A DNA stretch of 64,000 bases from Alitabrizicola rongguiensis. Lineage in GTDB: Bacteria; Pseudomonadota; Alphaproteobacteria; Rhodobacterales; Rhodobacteraceae. The position numbers and the translations under genes are program-made. This document shows positions 1 to 9,160 of the stretch, piece after piece; positions within the stretch are counted from its first letter, which is position 1; each line of letters begins with the position of its first letter. The stretch spans positions 186,001-250,000 of the forward strand of contig NZ_JAKENF010000005.1 of the NCBI RefSeq assembly GCF_021491355.1. The letters run 5' to 3'. The notes under the pieces are model-generated. The model did not search any database and had not been told where the DNA came from. It worked only from the letters and a program-made list of their open reading frames with translations.

Positions 1-114
1 AACGCCCACATGACGCTCGGCGCACTGGCCGTGGCCGAGGCGGGCATGCAGGCGCTCGACATCCCGCACGGGACCGGCGCTCTCGAGGCGGCTGCGGCGG
101 TGATTGCCAGCTGA
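1..114 (+). CDS. C-terminal fragment, possible class V aminotransferase
   Basis: An open frame enters from the left edge and stops at TGA 112-114, leaving 37 residues. The segment reads MTLGALAVAEAGMQALDIPHG and then an Ala-rich end. This pattern resembles the last helices of serine-glyoxylate / alanine-glyoxylate aminotransferases (class V PLP enzymes). The catalytic part lies outside the window, so the assignment is a weak guess from the tail alone. It converges on the DUF305 gene that ends at 132. Confidence 0.4.
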   Translation, partial: NAHMTLGALAVAEAGMQALDIPHGTGALEAAAAVIAS

Positions 115-131
115 GCCCGGGGCGCGCGGGG

Positions 132-494
132 TTACTGGCCGTGCTTGGCCAGCCACTCCTGCATCCAGGCGATCTCGGCCTCCTGGGCCGCGATGATATT
201 CTCGGCGAGCTTCCGCACCTCGGGATCGGTGCCGTATTCCAGTTCGATCTTCGCCATGGCGACCGCGCCCTGATGGTGGCCGATCATGCCACGGACGAAG
301 TCGATATCGGCATTGCCTGTGAATTCGATCATCATGGCGTCATGCATGGCGCTATTGGCCGCCAGAAAGGCTTCGGTCGACGGGGCCTCCGCCCCCGAGG
401 CCATGTGGTTCATGTCATGGCCCGACATGGTTTCCTGGGCCAGGGCAGGCAGGGTCAGGGCGGCAAGGGCAAGTGGGATTGCGAACAGTCGCAT
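132..494 (-). CDS. DUF305 family exported protein
   Basis: This 120-residue protein starts MRLFAIPLALAALTLPALAQ, a Sec signal peptide ending at AlaXAla-like residues about 17-19. A Met- and His-rich mature part follows (SGHDMNHM), then the DUF305 signature region with DFVRGMIGHHQGAVAMA. The family is a four-helix ferritin-like fold often linked to periplasmic copper or metal handling. The paired histidines and methionines agree with metal binding, but the role is not shown here. I chose the ATG at 494 because a GGAGAC Shine-Dalgarno precedes it and a signal peptide begins there. Upstream in-frame codons would add 20 residues without hydrophobic character. It lies 60 bp after the HisC-like gene on the same strand. 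Confidence 0.8.
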   Translation of the reverse strand: MRLFAIPLALAALTLPALAQETMSGHDMNHMASGAEAPSTEAFLAANSAMHDAMMIEFTGNADIDFVRGMIGHHQGAVAMAKIELEYGTDPEVRKLAENIIAAQEAEIAWMQEWLAKHGQ

Positions 495-554
495 CGGGGT
501 CTCCTCTGGATCTAATGCGCGCAGCCTGCCGCCTTCCAACCGTTGGAAGGCCAA

Positions 555-1673
555 TCAGCTTTTCGTGAGGTCCACTGCGGCGGTCAGGGCCAGCGGCAGC
601 GCCTCGGCCAGCCGGTCCAGGTCCTCTGGGCGTCCGCAACTGATACGGATGCAGCGGTCCATCGGCGCAACGAAAGGCATGCGGATGAAGACGCCGCGCT
701 CGATCAGTTGCGCCAGCACCGATCGGGCAAAGGCGCCATCGCGACCGCAATCGATGGTCACGAAATTGGTGGCCGAGGGCAGGGGCGACAGCTGGTTGGC
801 CCGCGCGATCTCTGCGATCCGATCACGTGCGGATGCGACCTCGGCCTGCACTTGGGCCAGCCAGTCCCGATCCGCCAGCGCCGCGATGGCGCCCGCCTGG
901 GCGATGCGGCCAAGACCGAAATGGTTGCGCACCTTGTCGAAGGCGGCGATCACGCCCGGTGCGCCGATGGCATAGCCCACGCGCAGCCCCGCCATGCCGT
1001 AGCCCTTGGAGAAGGTGCGCATCCGGATCACACGGGGATTGTCGGGATCAACTTTGGGCGCAGTGCCCTCGGGCGCAAATTCCAGATAAGCCTCGTCAAG
1101 GATCAGAAGGGTTCCATCCGGCACCTCTTCGATCATCCGCTCGACATTCCCGGCCTTGTGCCAGGTGCCCATGGGGTTGTCGGGGTTGGCGAAGTAGATG
1201 AGCTTCGGGCGGAGCGCCTGCGCCGCCGCGATCAGCGCTTCCGGATCCTCGCGGTCGTCGCGGTAGGGGACCTTGTGGAGCGTGCCCCCAAAGCCCGCGA
1301 CGTGGAAGTTGAAGGTCGGATAGGCACCGTCCGAGGTCACAACTTTGTCGCCCGGCCCTATGGTCAGCCGCACCAGCAGGCCCAGAAGCCCGTCTATGCC
1401 TTCCCCCGGCATCACATGGGCCGACGTCACCCCCAGATGTGTAGCGAGCGCCGCGCGCAGGTCATGCGCCTCGGGGTCACCATACATCCAGATGTCGCGG
1501 GCGGCCTCGGCCATCGCCTCGACGGCTTTGGGCGAGGGGCCGAAGACATTCTCGTTGGCGCCAAGCCGGGCGGCGAAGGCGCGGCCCATGCGCCGCTCCT
1601 GCGTCTCGGGGCCGACGAAGGGCACGGTGGCGGGGAGGCTGTCGACGAGTGGGGTGTAGCGCGGTCCGGTCAT
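555..1673 (-). CDS. HisC-like PLP aminotransferase (class I/II fold)
   Basis: This 372-residue cytosolic PLP-dependent aminotransferase is related to histidinol-phosphate aminotransferase. Visible motifs are the NPDNPMGT loop (about residues 163-170), LDEAYLEF with the PLP-ring aspartate near 193, and the Schiff-base lysine in FSKGYGMAGLR at about 223. The arginine that grips the substrate carboxylate lies near the C-terminus (RISCGRPEDLDRL). It could be HisC itself or a paralogue for aromatic or other amino acids, and no his genes adjoin to decide. It lies downstream of valS, separated by about 120 bp with stem-loops, so it probably has its own promoter or partial read-through. Confidence 0.85.
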   Translation of the reverse strand: MTGPRYTPLVDSLPATVPFVGPETQERRMGRAFAARLGANENVFGPSPKAVEAMAEAARDIWMYGDPEAHDLRAALATHLGVTSAHVMPGEGIDGLLGLLVRLTIGPGDKVVTSDGAYPTFNFHVAGFGGTLHKVPYRDDREDPEALIAAAQALRPKLIYFANPDNPMGTWHKAGNVERMIEEVPDGTLLILDEAYLEFAPEGTAPKVDPDNPRVIRMRTFSKGYGMAGLRVGYAIGAPGVIAAFDKVRNHFGLGRIAQAGAIAALADRDWLAQVQAEVASARDRIAEIARANQLSPLPSATNFVTIDCGRDGAFARSVLAQLIERGVFIRMPFVAPMDRCIRISCGRPEDLDRLAEALPLALTAAVDLTKS

Positions 1674-1724
1674 GCGGGCATGTCACCTGGAAGGGATTGG
1701 TTGCGCAAGGCCCGGCGGCGGCGG

Positions 1725-1791
1725 AGGGGGCTTTCCGCCCCCTCTTGGCCTGTCGGCCAATTCACCCCCGAGGATATTTGAGAACAGAAGA
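1725..1791 (-). terminator. Stem-loops and conserved 3' element after valS
   Basis: Downstream of the valS stop (minus strand) there is a TTCTGTTCTCAAATATCC motif (within 1765-1791). It is followed by a TTGGCC/GGCCAA stem (1745-1760) and an AGGGGGC/GCCCCCT stem with a 5-nt loop (1725-1743). Similar motif-plus-hairpin sequences follow hutH and the DUF2235 gene in this window. No U-tract follows, so this may be a processing or stabilising element rather than a simple intrinsic terminator. Confidence 0.5.
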
Positions 1792-1794
1792 CGC

Positions 1795-4700
1795 TCAGCC
1801 GATTTCGGCGAGGCGCTTCAGCGCTGCTTGGATCTTCGCGGCTTCTTCCTCGCGGGCTTCCAGATTGCCGCGGGCCTCGTCGACCACATCTTCCGGGGCG
1901 GAGGCGACGAAGTTGGGGTTGTTCAGCCTGCCCTTGAGGCCGCCGATCTCTTTCCCGAGCTTGTCCAGCGCCTTGGACAGGCGTGCCTTCTCCTCGGCGA
2001 TGTCGATCACACCTTCAAGCGGCAGGGCGAAGGCGCCGCCCTCCACCGGGATCGTCACCGCGCCCTTCGGGGCTGTGGCAGCCGAGGTGATCGCCTCGAT
2101 CCGGGCGAGGCGTTTAATGAGCGCCTCGTTGCGAGCGAGCGCACCCCTGCCCGCCTCGTCGAGGCCGAGATTGACCATGTCGAGCTTGAGGCCCACCGGC
2201 ACATGCATCTCGGCGCGGGCCGAGCGGATTTCGTCTATAAGGCCGGTGACCCAGGTCATCTCGCGCATCGACGCGGCATCCACAAGCTCCTCGCCGTAGG
2301 TCGGCCAGTCGGTATGGACGAGCATCTTGTGGCGCTCGCCGGTCGTCTGCCACAGCTCCTCGGTCACGAAGGGCATGATCGGGTGGAGGAGGATCATGCA
2401 CTGATCGAGAACCCAGGCCATGGTCTGGCGGGTTTCCTCGGCCTGAGCGCCGTCGAAAAGCGGCTTGGCGAATTCGACATACCAGTCGCAGACCTTGCCC
2501 CAGACGAAGGCGTAAAGCGCGTTCGCCGCCTGGTCGAAGCGGAACTCGTCCAGGGCCGCATCGACCTCGGCCCGCACGCGCGCCGTCTCGCCGATGATCC
2601 AGCGGTTGACGGTGGCGGTGGCCGCAGGGGGTGCCACTTGGGTTTCGTGGCCTTCCCAGACGTTGTTCATCTCGGCAAAGCGGCAGGCATTCCAGAGCTT
2701 CGTGCCGAAATTGCGATAGCCGGCAATGCGTTGCGTCGACAACTTCAGGTCGCGGCCCATTGCTGCCATCGCGGTCAGGGTGAAACGCACGGCATCGGCG
2801 CCGAATTCGTCGATCAGCTCCAGCGGGTCGAGGACGTTGCCGAGCGACTTCGACATCTTTTTGCCCTTCTCGTCGCGGACGAGGGCATGCACATAGACGG
2901 TGCGGAAGGGAACCTCGTTCACCACGGCCAGTTGCATCATCATCATCCGGGCGACCCAGAAGAAGATGATGTCGAAGCCGGTCACGAGAACGCTGGTCGG
3001 GAAGTAGCGCTTCAGCTCCGGCGTCGCCTCCGGCCAGCCGAGCGTGCCGATCGGCCAGAGACCCGAGGAGAACCAGGTGTCGAGAACGTCGGGGTCGCGC
3101 CAGACCGGATAGACGATATGGGTCGGGTCCTGAGACACGGCGTAGTCGGCCAGCCCCTGCGCCAGCACGTCCATCGCCGCCTGGCGGTCGGCGACCTCGA
3201 CCACGCGGGCATGGTTCATGGGATGGGGCAGGGCGGCGAGATCATCCTTGAACTTCTCGCCCACGGCCTCGACCGAGGCCGCGCAGTGATGGATCGGCAC
3301 GGCGGTCGAGGGCAGGTCGGTCAGGATCTCGGTCAGCTCGACCTCGTCCAGCGCCTCGTCGCCCTCGTCGTCACGGAAGCCGGGGGCGGCCAGCGGCAGG
3401 CCGTACCAGACCGGGATCTGGTGGCCCCACCAGAGCTGGCGGCTGATGCACCAGGGCTCGATGTTCTCCAGCCAATGGAAATAGACCTTGGCATCGCGCT
3501 CGGGCAGGATCTGGGTGTCGCCGTTGCGCACAGCGTCGATGGCGGGCTGCACGATCTTCGCGGTGTCGACGAACCACTGGTCGGTCAGCATCGGCTCGAT
3601 GACCACCTTCGAGCGGTCGCCGAAGGGCTGCATGATCGGCTTGTTCTCGACCACGGGCACCCGTTCGAGATGCTCGGAGTTGGTTTCGGGATCGATGGAC
3701 TTGACCAGCACCGTCACCGCCAGGCCTTCAGCGGTGATCGCCTCGACCACGCGCTTGCGCGCCTCGAACCGGTCGAGACCGCGCAACTCGTCCGGGACGA
3801 GGTTGATGGCATCCACCTCGGTTTCCGTGAAGGCCGCGCCACGGGCAATTGCCATCGCCTTGGCCGCTTCTTCGGCATAGGGCGCGCCGTCGTCGCGCAT
3901 TGTGCCCTTGGTGTCCATCAGCCGGTAGAGGGGAATGCCGTTCCGCTGCGCCACGCCATAGTCGTTGAAGTCATGCGCGCCGGTGATCTTGACCGCGCCC
4001 GAGCCGAAGGTCGGGTCGGGGTATTCGTCGGTGATGATCGGGATCAGGCGGCGGTGTTCCTTGGGGCCGACCGGGATCTCGCAGAGCATGCCCACGATCG
4101 GGGCATAGCGTTCGTCCGACGGGTGCACGGCCACCGCGCCGTCGCCCAGCATCGTTTCGGGTCGGGTCGTGGCGATCGAGATGTAGTCGCGGACCTCGTC
4201 CAGCACGACCTTGCCTTCCGCATCCTTCTCGACATAGCGGTAGGTCGCGCCGTTCGCGAGCGGGTATTTGAAGTGCCACATATGACCCTTCACCTCGATA
4301 TTCTCGACCTCGAGGTCAGAGATCGCCGTCTCGAAATGCGGGTCCCAGTTCACCAGCCGCTTGCCGCGATAGATCAGGCCCTTCTCATAGAGATCGACGA
4401 AGACCTTGATGACCGCGTCGTGGAAGTTCCCGGTCTCGCCTTCGGGGGCGTTCGGGGCGCCGGACATGGTGAAGGCGGTGCGGTCCCAGTCGCAGGAAGC
4501 GCCAAGGCGCTTCAGCTGGCCGAGGATGGTCGATTCCGACTTCTGCTTCTGTTCCCAGACCTTTTCGAGGAAGGCGGCGCGGCCCAGTTCACGGCGCGAG
4601 GGCTGCTGCGTGCGGGCCAGTTCGCGCTCGACCACCATCTGGGTCGCGATGCCGGCATGGTCGGTGCCGGGCTGCCAGAGCGTGTCGTCGCCGCGCATCC

Positions 4701-4911
4701 GGTGCCAGCGGGTCAGGATGTCCTGCAGCGTGTTGTTGAACGCGTGGCCCATGTGGAGCGAGCCGGTCACGTTCGGCGGCGGGATCATGATGGAGAAGGG
4801 CGGCGCGCCCGGCTTGGCGTTGGCGCCGGCGCGGAAGGCGCCCCGGCTGTTCCACATCGCGTAGATCCGGTCTTCGGCCTCGGCGGCGTTGAAGGTCTTT
4901 TCCATCGGCAT
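1795..4911 (-). CDS. valS: Valine-tRNA ligase
   Basis: This class I aminoacyl-tRNA synthetase charges tRNA-Val in the cytosol. It has 1038 residues, long but normal for alphaproteobacterial ValRS. The HIGH-type motif HMGH sits at about 53-56 after PPPNVTGS. The KMSKS motif is at about 685-689 ([14 protein letters not shown]). The editing (CP1) domain lies between them, with [11 protein letters not shown] and the long insert typical of ValRS. An anticodon-binding domain and a C-terminal coiled-coil arm rich in Glu/Lys/Leu (about 970-1038) complete the protein. The start was taken at the ATG at 4911 ([13 protein letters not shown]). The gene appears monocistronic, with hairpin sequences on both sides. 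Confidence 0.97.
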   Translation of the reverse strand: MPMEKTFNAAEAEDRIYAMWNSRGAFRAGANAKPGAPPFSIMIPPPNVTGSLHMGHAFNNTLQDILTRWHRMRGDDTLWQPGTDHAGIATQMVVERELARTQQPSRRELGRAAFLEKVWEQKQKSESTILGQLKRLGASCDWDRTAFTMSGAPNAPEGETGNFHDAVIKVFVDLYEKGLIYRGKRLVNWDPHFETAISDLEVENIEVKGHMWHFKYPLANGATYRYVEKDAEGKVVLDEVRDYISIATTRPETMLGDGAVAVHPSDERYAPIVGMLCEIPVGPKEHRRLIPIITDEYPDPTFGSGAVKITGAHDFNDYGVAQRNGIPLYRLMDTKGTMRDDGAPYAEEAAKAMAIARGAAFTETEVDAINLVPDELRGLDRFEARKRVVEAITAEGLAVTVLVKSIDPETNSEHLERVPVVENKPIMQPFGDRSKVVIEPMLTDQWFVDTAKIVQPAIDAVRNGDTQILPERDAKVYFHWLENIEPWCISRQLWWGHQIPVWYGLPLAAPGFRDDEGDEALDEVELTEILTDLPSTAVPIHHCAASVEAVGEKFKDDLAALPHPMNHARVVEVADRQAAMDVLAQGLADYAVSQDPTHIVYPVWRDPDVLDTWFSSGLWPIGTLGWPEATPELKRYFPTSVLVTGFDIIFFWVARMMMMQLAVVNEVPFRTVYVHALVRDEKGKKMSKSLGNVLDPLELIDEFGADAVRFTLTAMAAMGRDLKLSTQRIAGYRNFGTKLWNACRFAEMNNVWEGHETQVAPPAATATVNRWIIGETARVRAEVDAALDEFRFDQAANALYAFVWGKVCDWYVEFAKPLFDGAQAEETRQTMAWVLDQCMILLHPIMPFVTEELWQTTGERHKMLVHTDWPTYGEELVDAASMREMTWVTGLIDEIRSARAEMHVPVGLKLDMVNLGLDEAGRGALARNEALIKRLARIEAITSAATAPKGAVTIPVEGGAFALPLEGVIDIAEEKARLSKALDKLGKEIGGLKGRLNNPNFVASAPEDVVDEARGNLEAREEEAAKIQAALKRLAEIG

Positions 4912-4975
4912 CGGTCTGGCCCCGCTTGTTCCGCGCTGGTGTCTACCGCGCGCGGGCAGGAAGGGGAAGCGGATT

Positions 4976-5000
4976 GCGGGCGAAGACTGCCTTCGCCCGC
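4976..5000 (-). terminator. Hairpin after the membrane-protein operon
   Basis: A perfect 10-bp inverted repeat, GCGGGCGAAG / CTTCGCCCGC with a 5-nt loop, lies 12 bp past the stop of the minus-strand gene ending at 5013 and upstream of valS. There is no clear U-run. It is a likely transcription end or 3' stabiliser. Confidence 0.5.
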
Positions 5001-5012
5001 ACCGTAGAGGGG

Positions 5013-5837
5013 TCAGAAGACCGGCCGCCCGGCGAGCGCCTGCGCCATCAGTCCGAAGGTCAGAAGGGCGTAAGTGGCGCCTGACAGCCAGACAATCGTG
5101 CGCCCCGGTCCGGCCGGCAGCAGATAGGCCACCAGAAGGCCGATCAACGGCAGGCCGTGCATGGCATGGGTGGCGAAGAAATGCGCCACGCGCAGGTCGC
5201 CGACCGTTCGCGACCAGCCCATGACCGGCACGCGGGGATCGCCGGGTTGCGGCGTGCCGACGAAATGCCCGGTGCCCTGCGCGAGGACGCTGGCGGCGAT
5301 CACGGTCAGAACGAAGGTCAGGACCAGCCCGAGCGCGACCGACAGGTGCAGCGCCGGGGTCAGGCCGGTTGCACCGTTTCGCCAGATCAGGATGCCCCAG
5401 ACGAGGCTCGCCGAGGTCAACGTGATCGCGATGATCCCCATCAGCGGATAGAGTGCGGCCCAGACCGGGGTCGAGATGTTGAAATGCGATCCGGTCCCAA
5501 GCGCCGCCGCGCCACCGATCCAGGTCATCTCGGCCAGGATGCAGGCGATCACTACCGCCGTGAAGGCGCGAAATGACAGGGCGGCGCGTGTCGTGTCCGG
5601 TATCCAGCGGGCGAAGAAGGCGAGCGTCACGACGTAGATGAACAGGGCGATCTCAAATTTCAGCGGCTTCAGCCAGATCGGCTCGCCTAAATGGCTGCGG
5701 TCGTCGAGCCAGAGCGCAGCCGAGGTCGGGATTACAGACAGAAGCAGGAAGAGCGCCAAAGTCGTCAGGGCCGGTGCATCGGCGCGCATCTGGTCGAGGA
5801 GGTTTACGCGGGGCGGGGCGAAGGCAAGGGCGGTCAT
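5013..5837 (-). CDS. Multi-pass membrane protein of unknown function
   Basis: This is a 274-residue protein with about seven hydrophobic segments. The first runs about 23-43 ([19 protein letters not shown]), and others contain [30 protein letters not shown] and [14 protein letters not shown]. Charged loops include WLKPLKFE, and a His-containing stretch reads [16 protein letters not shown] do not recognise the family. The ATG at 5837 overlaps the stop of the upstream ABA4-like gene by 4 bp (ATGA), so the two are translationally coupled. Both are probably controlled by the divergent TetR regulator. The His residues in a membrane helix could bind heme or metal, but that is only a possibility. 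Confidence 0.75.
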   Translation of the reverse strand: MTALAFAPPRVNLLDQMRADAPALTTLALFLLLSVIPTSAALWLDDRSHLGEPIWLKPLKFEIALFIYVVTLAFFARWIPDTTRAALSFRAFTAVVIACILAEMTWIGGAAALGTGSHFNISTPVWAALYPLMGIIAITLTSASLVWGILIWRNGATGLTPALHLSVALGLVLTFVLTVIAASVLAQGTGHFVGTPQPGDPRVPVMGWSRTVGDLRVAHFFATHAMHGLPLIGLLVAYLLPAGPGRTIVWLSGATYALLTFGLMAQALAGRPVF

Positions 5838-6280
5838 GCAGGGAACTCCGTTTGGCTGGGGGTGCCGGCGCGGCGGGCAAGGCGAAGCGCCGAGAAGGTG
5901 AGGAACCCAGCCGGCCCGAAGAGGAAAGTCAGGGCGAGGCAGGGCAGGACGAGGAGGTGAGACACACCTTCCGCCCGGGCGGTGCGCGTGATCCAGGCGC
6001 CGACGAACAGGTCGAAGGCGAGGTAATGCACCCAGCCCGCCAGCGCGATCTGCGGCTGGTCGAACAGGGCCATGACATTCGGCAGCGTGTCGAAGCCACC
6101 ATTGGCGCGCGACCAGAAGGCAAGGACAAGCGCCGTGTAGCCGACCGACAGCGTCAGCGGGATCGCCCAGCCGGAAATCCGGTCCGACCAGCGCGGCGAA
6201 AGCGGCGACAGGGCCAGCACGATCCAGCCGACCAGTGCAAGGAGATTGGCGGCAGAGAAAAACAGGTCGGGGTCGGGCAT
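5834..6280 (-). CDS. ABA4-like (DUF4281) membrane protein
   Basis: This 148-residue protein has four predicted membrane segments. It contains FSAANLLALVGWIVLALSP, ALAGWVHYLAFDLFVGAW and LVLPCLALTFLFGPAGF, a pattern I associate with the ABA4/DUF4281 family. That family is named for a plant chloroplast protein needed for neoxanthin formation; the role of bacterial members is unclear. The ATG at 6280 was chosen because GGAG lies 6 nt upstream, and longer starts would run into the operator region. It is the first gene of a two-gene operon divergent from tetR. Confidence 0.65.
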   Translation of the reverse strand: MPDPDLFFSAANLLALVGWIVLALSPLSPRWSDRISGWAIPLTLSVGYTALVLAFWSRANGGFDTLPNVMALFDQPQIALAGWVHYLAFDLFVGAWITRTARAEGVSHLLVLPCLALTFLFGPAGFLTFSALRLARRAGTPSQTEFPA

Positions 6281-6326
6281 CTTGCACTCCATCTTGACAG
6301 TGGACAGATGCAAGGATGGCGAGGTT

Positions 6327-6363
6327 CTTGTCAGTGTCAAGATAAAAATTTGACAGTGACAAG
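6327..6363. promoter_or_regulatory. Likely TetR operator between divergent genes
   Basis: The sequence carries CTTGTCAGTGTCAAG (6327-6341) facing TTTGACAGTGACAAG (6349-6363). Each half is itself an imperfect palindrome, and together they form a 37-bp inverted repeat with one mismatch in the 14-bp arms. A weaker third copy (CTTGACAGTGGACAG) begins at 6294. The site lies in the 104 bp between the ABA4-like gene and tetR, where an autorepressing TetR protein would bind. Binding itself is inferred. Confidence 0.65.
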
Positions 6364-6384
6364 ATCTGGACGTAAGCAGTCGCC

Positions 6385-6990
6385 ATGACCGAGACCGATG
6401 CTGACAGCCGACCCCGTTACCATCATGGAGACCTGCACGCCGCGCTTCTGGCCGCCGGAGAGGCTGAGCTTGCCGAAGCAGGGATTGAGGCTTTCTCGCT
6501 CCGCAGCGTAGCCCGGCGGGCAGGAGTCAGCCACGCCGCCCCCGCGCATCATTTCGGCGATGTGCAGGGCCTCCTGTCAGCGCTGGCGGCTGAAGGCTTC
6601 CGCCTGTTTCTGGCCGCGCAGATGGCGCGTCAGAAGCAGGCGGCGGATGACCCGCGAAGCCAGATGCTTGCGGCCGGTCTTGGCTATGTCGACTTTGCGC
6701 TGGCGCGTCCGGCCCTGTTCCGGCTGATGTTTTCCTCTGACCGGCCAGTCTTCGAAACCGATCCGCTCTGCTCCACCTCGGAGGCCGCCTTCCGCCATCT
6801 CGAAGGTGGAGTTGCGGCGCTCGGCAGCAAAGACCCGCTGGACATCGCCGCCATTTGGGCAACCGCGCATGGCATCGCCGATCTGCTGGCATCCGGGCGC
6901 TTGAAGCCGCTCATGGCGCTTGGTCCGCAGGCGCGCGACGCGGCGGTGGCAGAGATCCTGCGCCGCGTTTTGCCGGCTCCCAGCCCCTAG
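6385..6990 (+). CDS. TetR/AcrR family transcriptional regulator
   Basis: This 201-residue regulator has an N-terminal helix-turn-helix (about residues 12-60: HGDLHAALLAAGEAELAEAG, FSLRSVARRAGVS, HHFGDVQGLL). Its C-terminal ligand domain is of the WHG type seen in TetR_C_33 proteins. It starts at the ATG at 6385, immediately beside the palindromic operator, and faces the ABA4-like operon, which it probably represses together with itself. Its last 4 bp overlap the convergent gene ending at 6987. The ligand is unknown. Confidence 0.9.
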   Translation: MTETDADSRPRYHHGDLHAALLAAGEAELAEAGIEAFSLRSVARRAGVSHAAPAHHFGDVQGLLSALAAEGFRLFLAAQMARQKQAADDPRSQMLAAGLGYVDFALARPALFRLMFSSDRPVFETDPLCSTSEAAFRHLEGGVAALGSKDPLDIAAIWATAHGIADLLASGRLKPLMALGPQARDAAVAEILRRVLPAPSP

Positions 6991-7307
6991 AAGGGCTGGA
7001 TCGAGTAAAGAACCGCGACAGCAACGACCGCAAGCAGAACCAGTTCCCGCCGGTCGGGGCGGCGGGTCAAAAGTCGTCGCACGAAATCGGGCTCGACGGT
7101 CACGGGAGCGGCGGGCAAGGGCGCGGGACTCGGCGGAATGTTGGATCGCAGGTGTACGGGATGTGGGGGGGCGGGCTGAAACAGCCGCTCCTGCTCCGCA
7201 GTGGCCTGCCCAGCCAGCGAAGGCGGCTGCACCTCGGCCCGCATCCGGCGGTAAATCTCGGATGTCCGCGCCAGCTTTTCGGCCTGGGATTCGGGCAGCT
7301 TGCTCAT
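6987..7307 (-). CDS. Hypothetical protein with C-terminal membrane anchor
   Basis: This 106-residue protein has a charged N-terminal half (SEIYRRMRAEVQPPS), a Pro/Ala-rich middle and a single C-terminal hydrophobic helix (ELVLLAVVAVAVLYSIQPF). It therefore looks tail-anchored with a cytoplasmic body. No family is recognised. It starts 9 bp after the stop of the lrp gene, so the two are probably co-transcribed. Its 3' end overlaps the end of tetR by 4 bp. Confidence 0.65.
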   Translation of the reverse strand: MSKLPESQAEKLARTSEIYRRMRAEVQPPSLAGQATAEQERLFQPAPPHPVHLRSNIPPSPAPLPAAPVTVEPDFVRRLLTRRPDRRELVLLAVVAVAVLYSIQPF

Positions 7308-7316
7308 GGTGCCATT

Positions 7317-7748
7317 CTACACCGCCCGGTCGATCCGCGTCGACAGGTGGATCAGGCTTTCCGAGGACCTGACTCCGGTCATCGCGCCAATCTGGTCGAG
7401 GACCGTGTCGAGGATCGTGGTCGTCGGCGCGGCGATCTGCAGGAGAAGGTCGAAACGCCCGGACGTGGTAAATACCCGCTCCACCTCGGGAATCGCCTTC
7501 AGCCGCGTCAGGATGTTGGCCTGCGCCCGCGGTTCGACCGTCAGCAGGACCGAGGCGCGGAGCCGCCCTTCGCGTGCAGCTTCGCCCAGCTTGATCGTGT
7601 AGCCGACGATCACGCCCGAGGTTTCCAGCCGCTCCAGCCGGGCCTGGATGGTCGAACGCGCAACCTTCAGCCGCCGTGCCAGAGTCGCGATCGACATCCG
7701 CGCATCGGCCCCCAGAAGCCCCAGAATGTTCCTATCGAGTTCATCCAT
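7317..7748 (-). CDS. Lrp/AsnC family transcriptional regulator
   Basis: This 143-residue protein opens with a winged helix-turn-helix typical of Lrp (MDELDRNILGLLGADARMSI, ATLARRLKVARSTIQARLERLETSGVI). A RAM/AsnC ligand domain follows (about 65-143), with a conserved GRFDLLLQIAA stretch. It is divergent from the ornithine decarboxylase gene, with a 257-bp control region between them that contains an inverted repeat. A role in amino-acid-responsive control of that gene is plausible but inferred. Confidence 0.93.
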   Translation of the reverse strand: MDELDRNILGLLGADARMSIATLARRLKVARSTIQARLERLETSGVIVGYTIKLGEAAREGRLRASVLLTVEPRAQANILTRLKAIPEVERVFTTSGRFDLLLQIAAPTTTILDTVLDQIGAMTGVRSSESLIHLSTRIDRAV

Positions 7749-7782
7749 GCAATTTGACCGGCGTTTTCGTCATAATAACGCC

Positions 7783-7818
7783 ACTTCACCGCAAATCTAC
7801 TCTTTTGATCGGTGAAGT
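7783..7818. promoter_or_regulatory. Inverted repeat, candidate Lrp site
   Basis: A perfect 9-bp inverted repeat, ACTTCACCG (7783-7791) and CGGTGAAGT (7810-7818), has an 18-bp AT-rich spacer. It lies between the divergent lrp and ornithine decarboxylase genes, 35 bp from the lrp start. The placement fits an autoregulatory and divergent operator. No experimental support is available. Confidence 0.45.
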
Positions 7819-7849
7819 TGTCATACATATGCGGCATCCTTGATTACGG

Positions 7850-8000
7850 GTTACGGACGACAGGCACCGAACCCGCTTCGTTTTCAGGAAAAGGGCGGCT
7901 CATACGCACCTGGCCTGGTTGGATAGACCGCGTAAGCGTCTCCCGACCCGTCTAGCCGGGGTAAGAGGGCTTGCGTTCTGTTGGCAAAAAAGAAGGACAA
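7850..8000 (+). ncRNA. Structured leader of the decarboxylase gene, speF-like candidate
   Basis: The 150 nt before the decarboxylase start can fold. GCGTAAGC (7930-7937) pairs fully, with two GU pairs, with GCTTGCGT (7969-7976). The enclosed CTC/GAG and ACCC/GGGT pairs extend the stem. The upstream part (7850-7920) carries further G/C-rich complementary stretches. Alphaproteobacterial ornithine decarboxylase genes are known to carry a conserved speF leader RNA of two stem-loops. I propose this is a member from its position and fold, not from a covariance-model match. Confidence 0.4.
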
Positions 8001-8005
8001 CGCCG

Positions 8006-9151
8006 ATGGGACTCTCGAAGACGATCTGGACCAATCCGTCCGAATTCATCCGTTCGAACCAGCCGGAGAACCCCGTGCTGTTCATGTCGCCTGCCGTGCT
8101 GCAGGCCACCGCCCGCCGCTTCCTCGACGGATTCCCGGGCCTCGTGACCTATGCCGTCAAGTCGAACCCTGAAGAGGTGGTGGTCGAGAACCTCGCCGCC
8201 GCCGGCATCCGCGGCTTCGACGTGGCCTCGCCGGTCGAGATCCGCCTGATCAAGCGCCTCTGCCCCGAGGCGGCGATGCATTACAACAACCCCGTCCGCT
8301 CGCGGTCCGAGATTGCCATGGCGGTCGAGAACGGCGTCGTGTCCTACTCCGTCGATTCGGCGTCGGAGCTGGAAAAGCTGATCGAACTGGTGCCGGCCCG
8401 CGGCACCGAAATCACCGTGCGCTTCAAGCTGCCGGTTGATGGCGCAGCGTACAACTTCGGCGCCAAGTTCGGCGCGACGGTGGAGCTTGCGACGGTCCTT
8501 CTGAAGCGTGTGGCCGAGGCGGGCTTCATCCCCTCGCTGACCTTCCATCCGGGCACCCAGTGCACCGATCCCCACGCATGGGAGCACTACATCCGCGCCG
8601 CCGGCCGCATCGCCGAGGGCGCCCATGTCCGGATCGCGCGCCTGAACGTGGGCGGGGGCTTCCCGTCGTACCGCAAATCGGCCGAGCAGCCGAAGCTCGA
8701 GGCGATCTTCGCCCTGATCGATCGCGTCACCGGCGAGACCTTCGGCGATGACCGTCCGGCGCTGGTCTGCGAGCCCGGCCGCGGCCTTGTCGCGGATGCC
8801 TTCACCGTGGCCTGCCCGGTCAAGGCGGTGCGGGATGGCGTGCATGTCTTCCTGAACGATGGTGTCTATGGGTCGCTCTTCGAACTCCCGATCACCGGCA
8901 TGATCGACCGCCTTGCGGTCGTCACCCCGGAAGGCGTGGTCCGTGAAACCGCGACGAAGGACTTCATCATCTTCGGCCCGACCTGTGATTCGATCGACCG
9001 CCTCCCGGGCGATGTCGCGCTGCCGGCGGACATTGCGGAAGGCGATTGCCTGCTGTTCGCCGGTGTCGGGGCCTACTCGACTGTCACCAATACCCGCTTC
9101 AACGGGTTCGGTGATCTCTCGATGGCAACGGTCCTGTCGCTGAAGGTCTGA
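8006..9151 (+). CDS. Ornithine/diaminopimelate-type decarboxylase (fold III)
   Basis: This 381-residue PLP enzyme of the alanine-racemase fold probably converts ornithine (or lysine) to putrescine (or cadaverine). The PLP lysine is K52 in VTYAVKSNP. FHPGTQC, the glycine-rich VGGGFPSY, CEPGRGLVADAF and the active-site FGPTCDSIDRL (Cys about 327) are all present. The length fits the short bacterial ornithine decarboxylases rather than arginine decarboxylase. The ATG at 8006 was chosen because GAAGGA lies 8 nt upstream and the family N-terminus starts here. Transcripts end at a strong hairpin at 9161. The N-carbamoylputrescine amidase at 10510 supports a polyamine setting. Confidence 0.88.
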   Translation: MGLSKTIWTNPSEFIRSNQPENPVLFMSPAVLQATARRFLDGFPGLVTYAVKSNPEEVVVENLAAAGIRGFDVASPVEIRLIKRLCPEAAMHYNNPVRSRSEIAMAVENGVVSYSVDSASELEKLIELVPARGTEITVRFKLPVDGAAYNFGAKFGATVELATVLLKRVAEAGFIPSLTFHPGTQCTDPHAWEHYIRAAGRIAEGAHVRIARLNVGGGFPSYRKSAEQPKLEAIFALIDRVTGETFGDDRPALVCEPGRGLVADAFTVACPVKAVRDGVHVFLNDGVYGSLFELPITGMIDRLAVVTPEGVVRETATKDFIIFGPTCDSIDRLPGDVALPADIAEGDCLLFAGVGAYSTVTNTRFNGFGDLSMATVLSLKV

Positions 9152-9160
9152 TACCGGCAG

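Noticed and set aside
1672-5007. A long open frame on the plus strand opposite valS
   Set aside because: It is an antisense shadow caused by high G+C. Its translation is Arg/His/Gly-rich with no family motif, while the minus strand encodes clear ValRS motifs.
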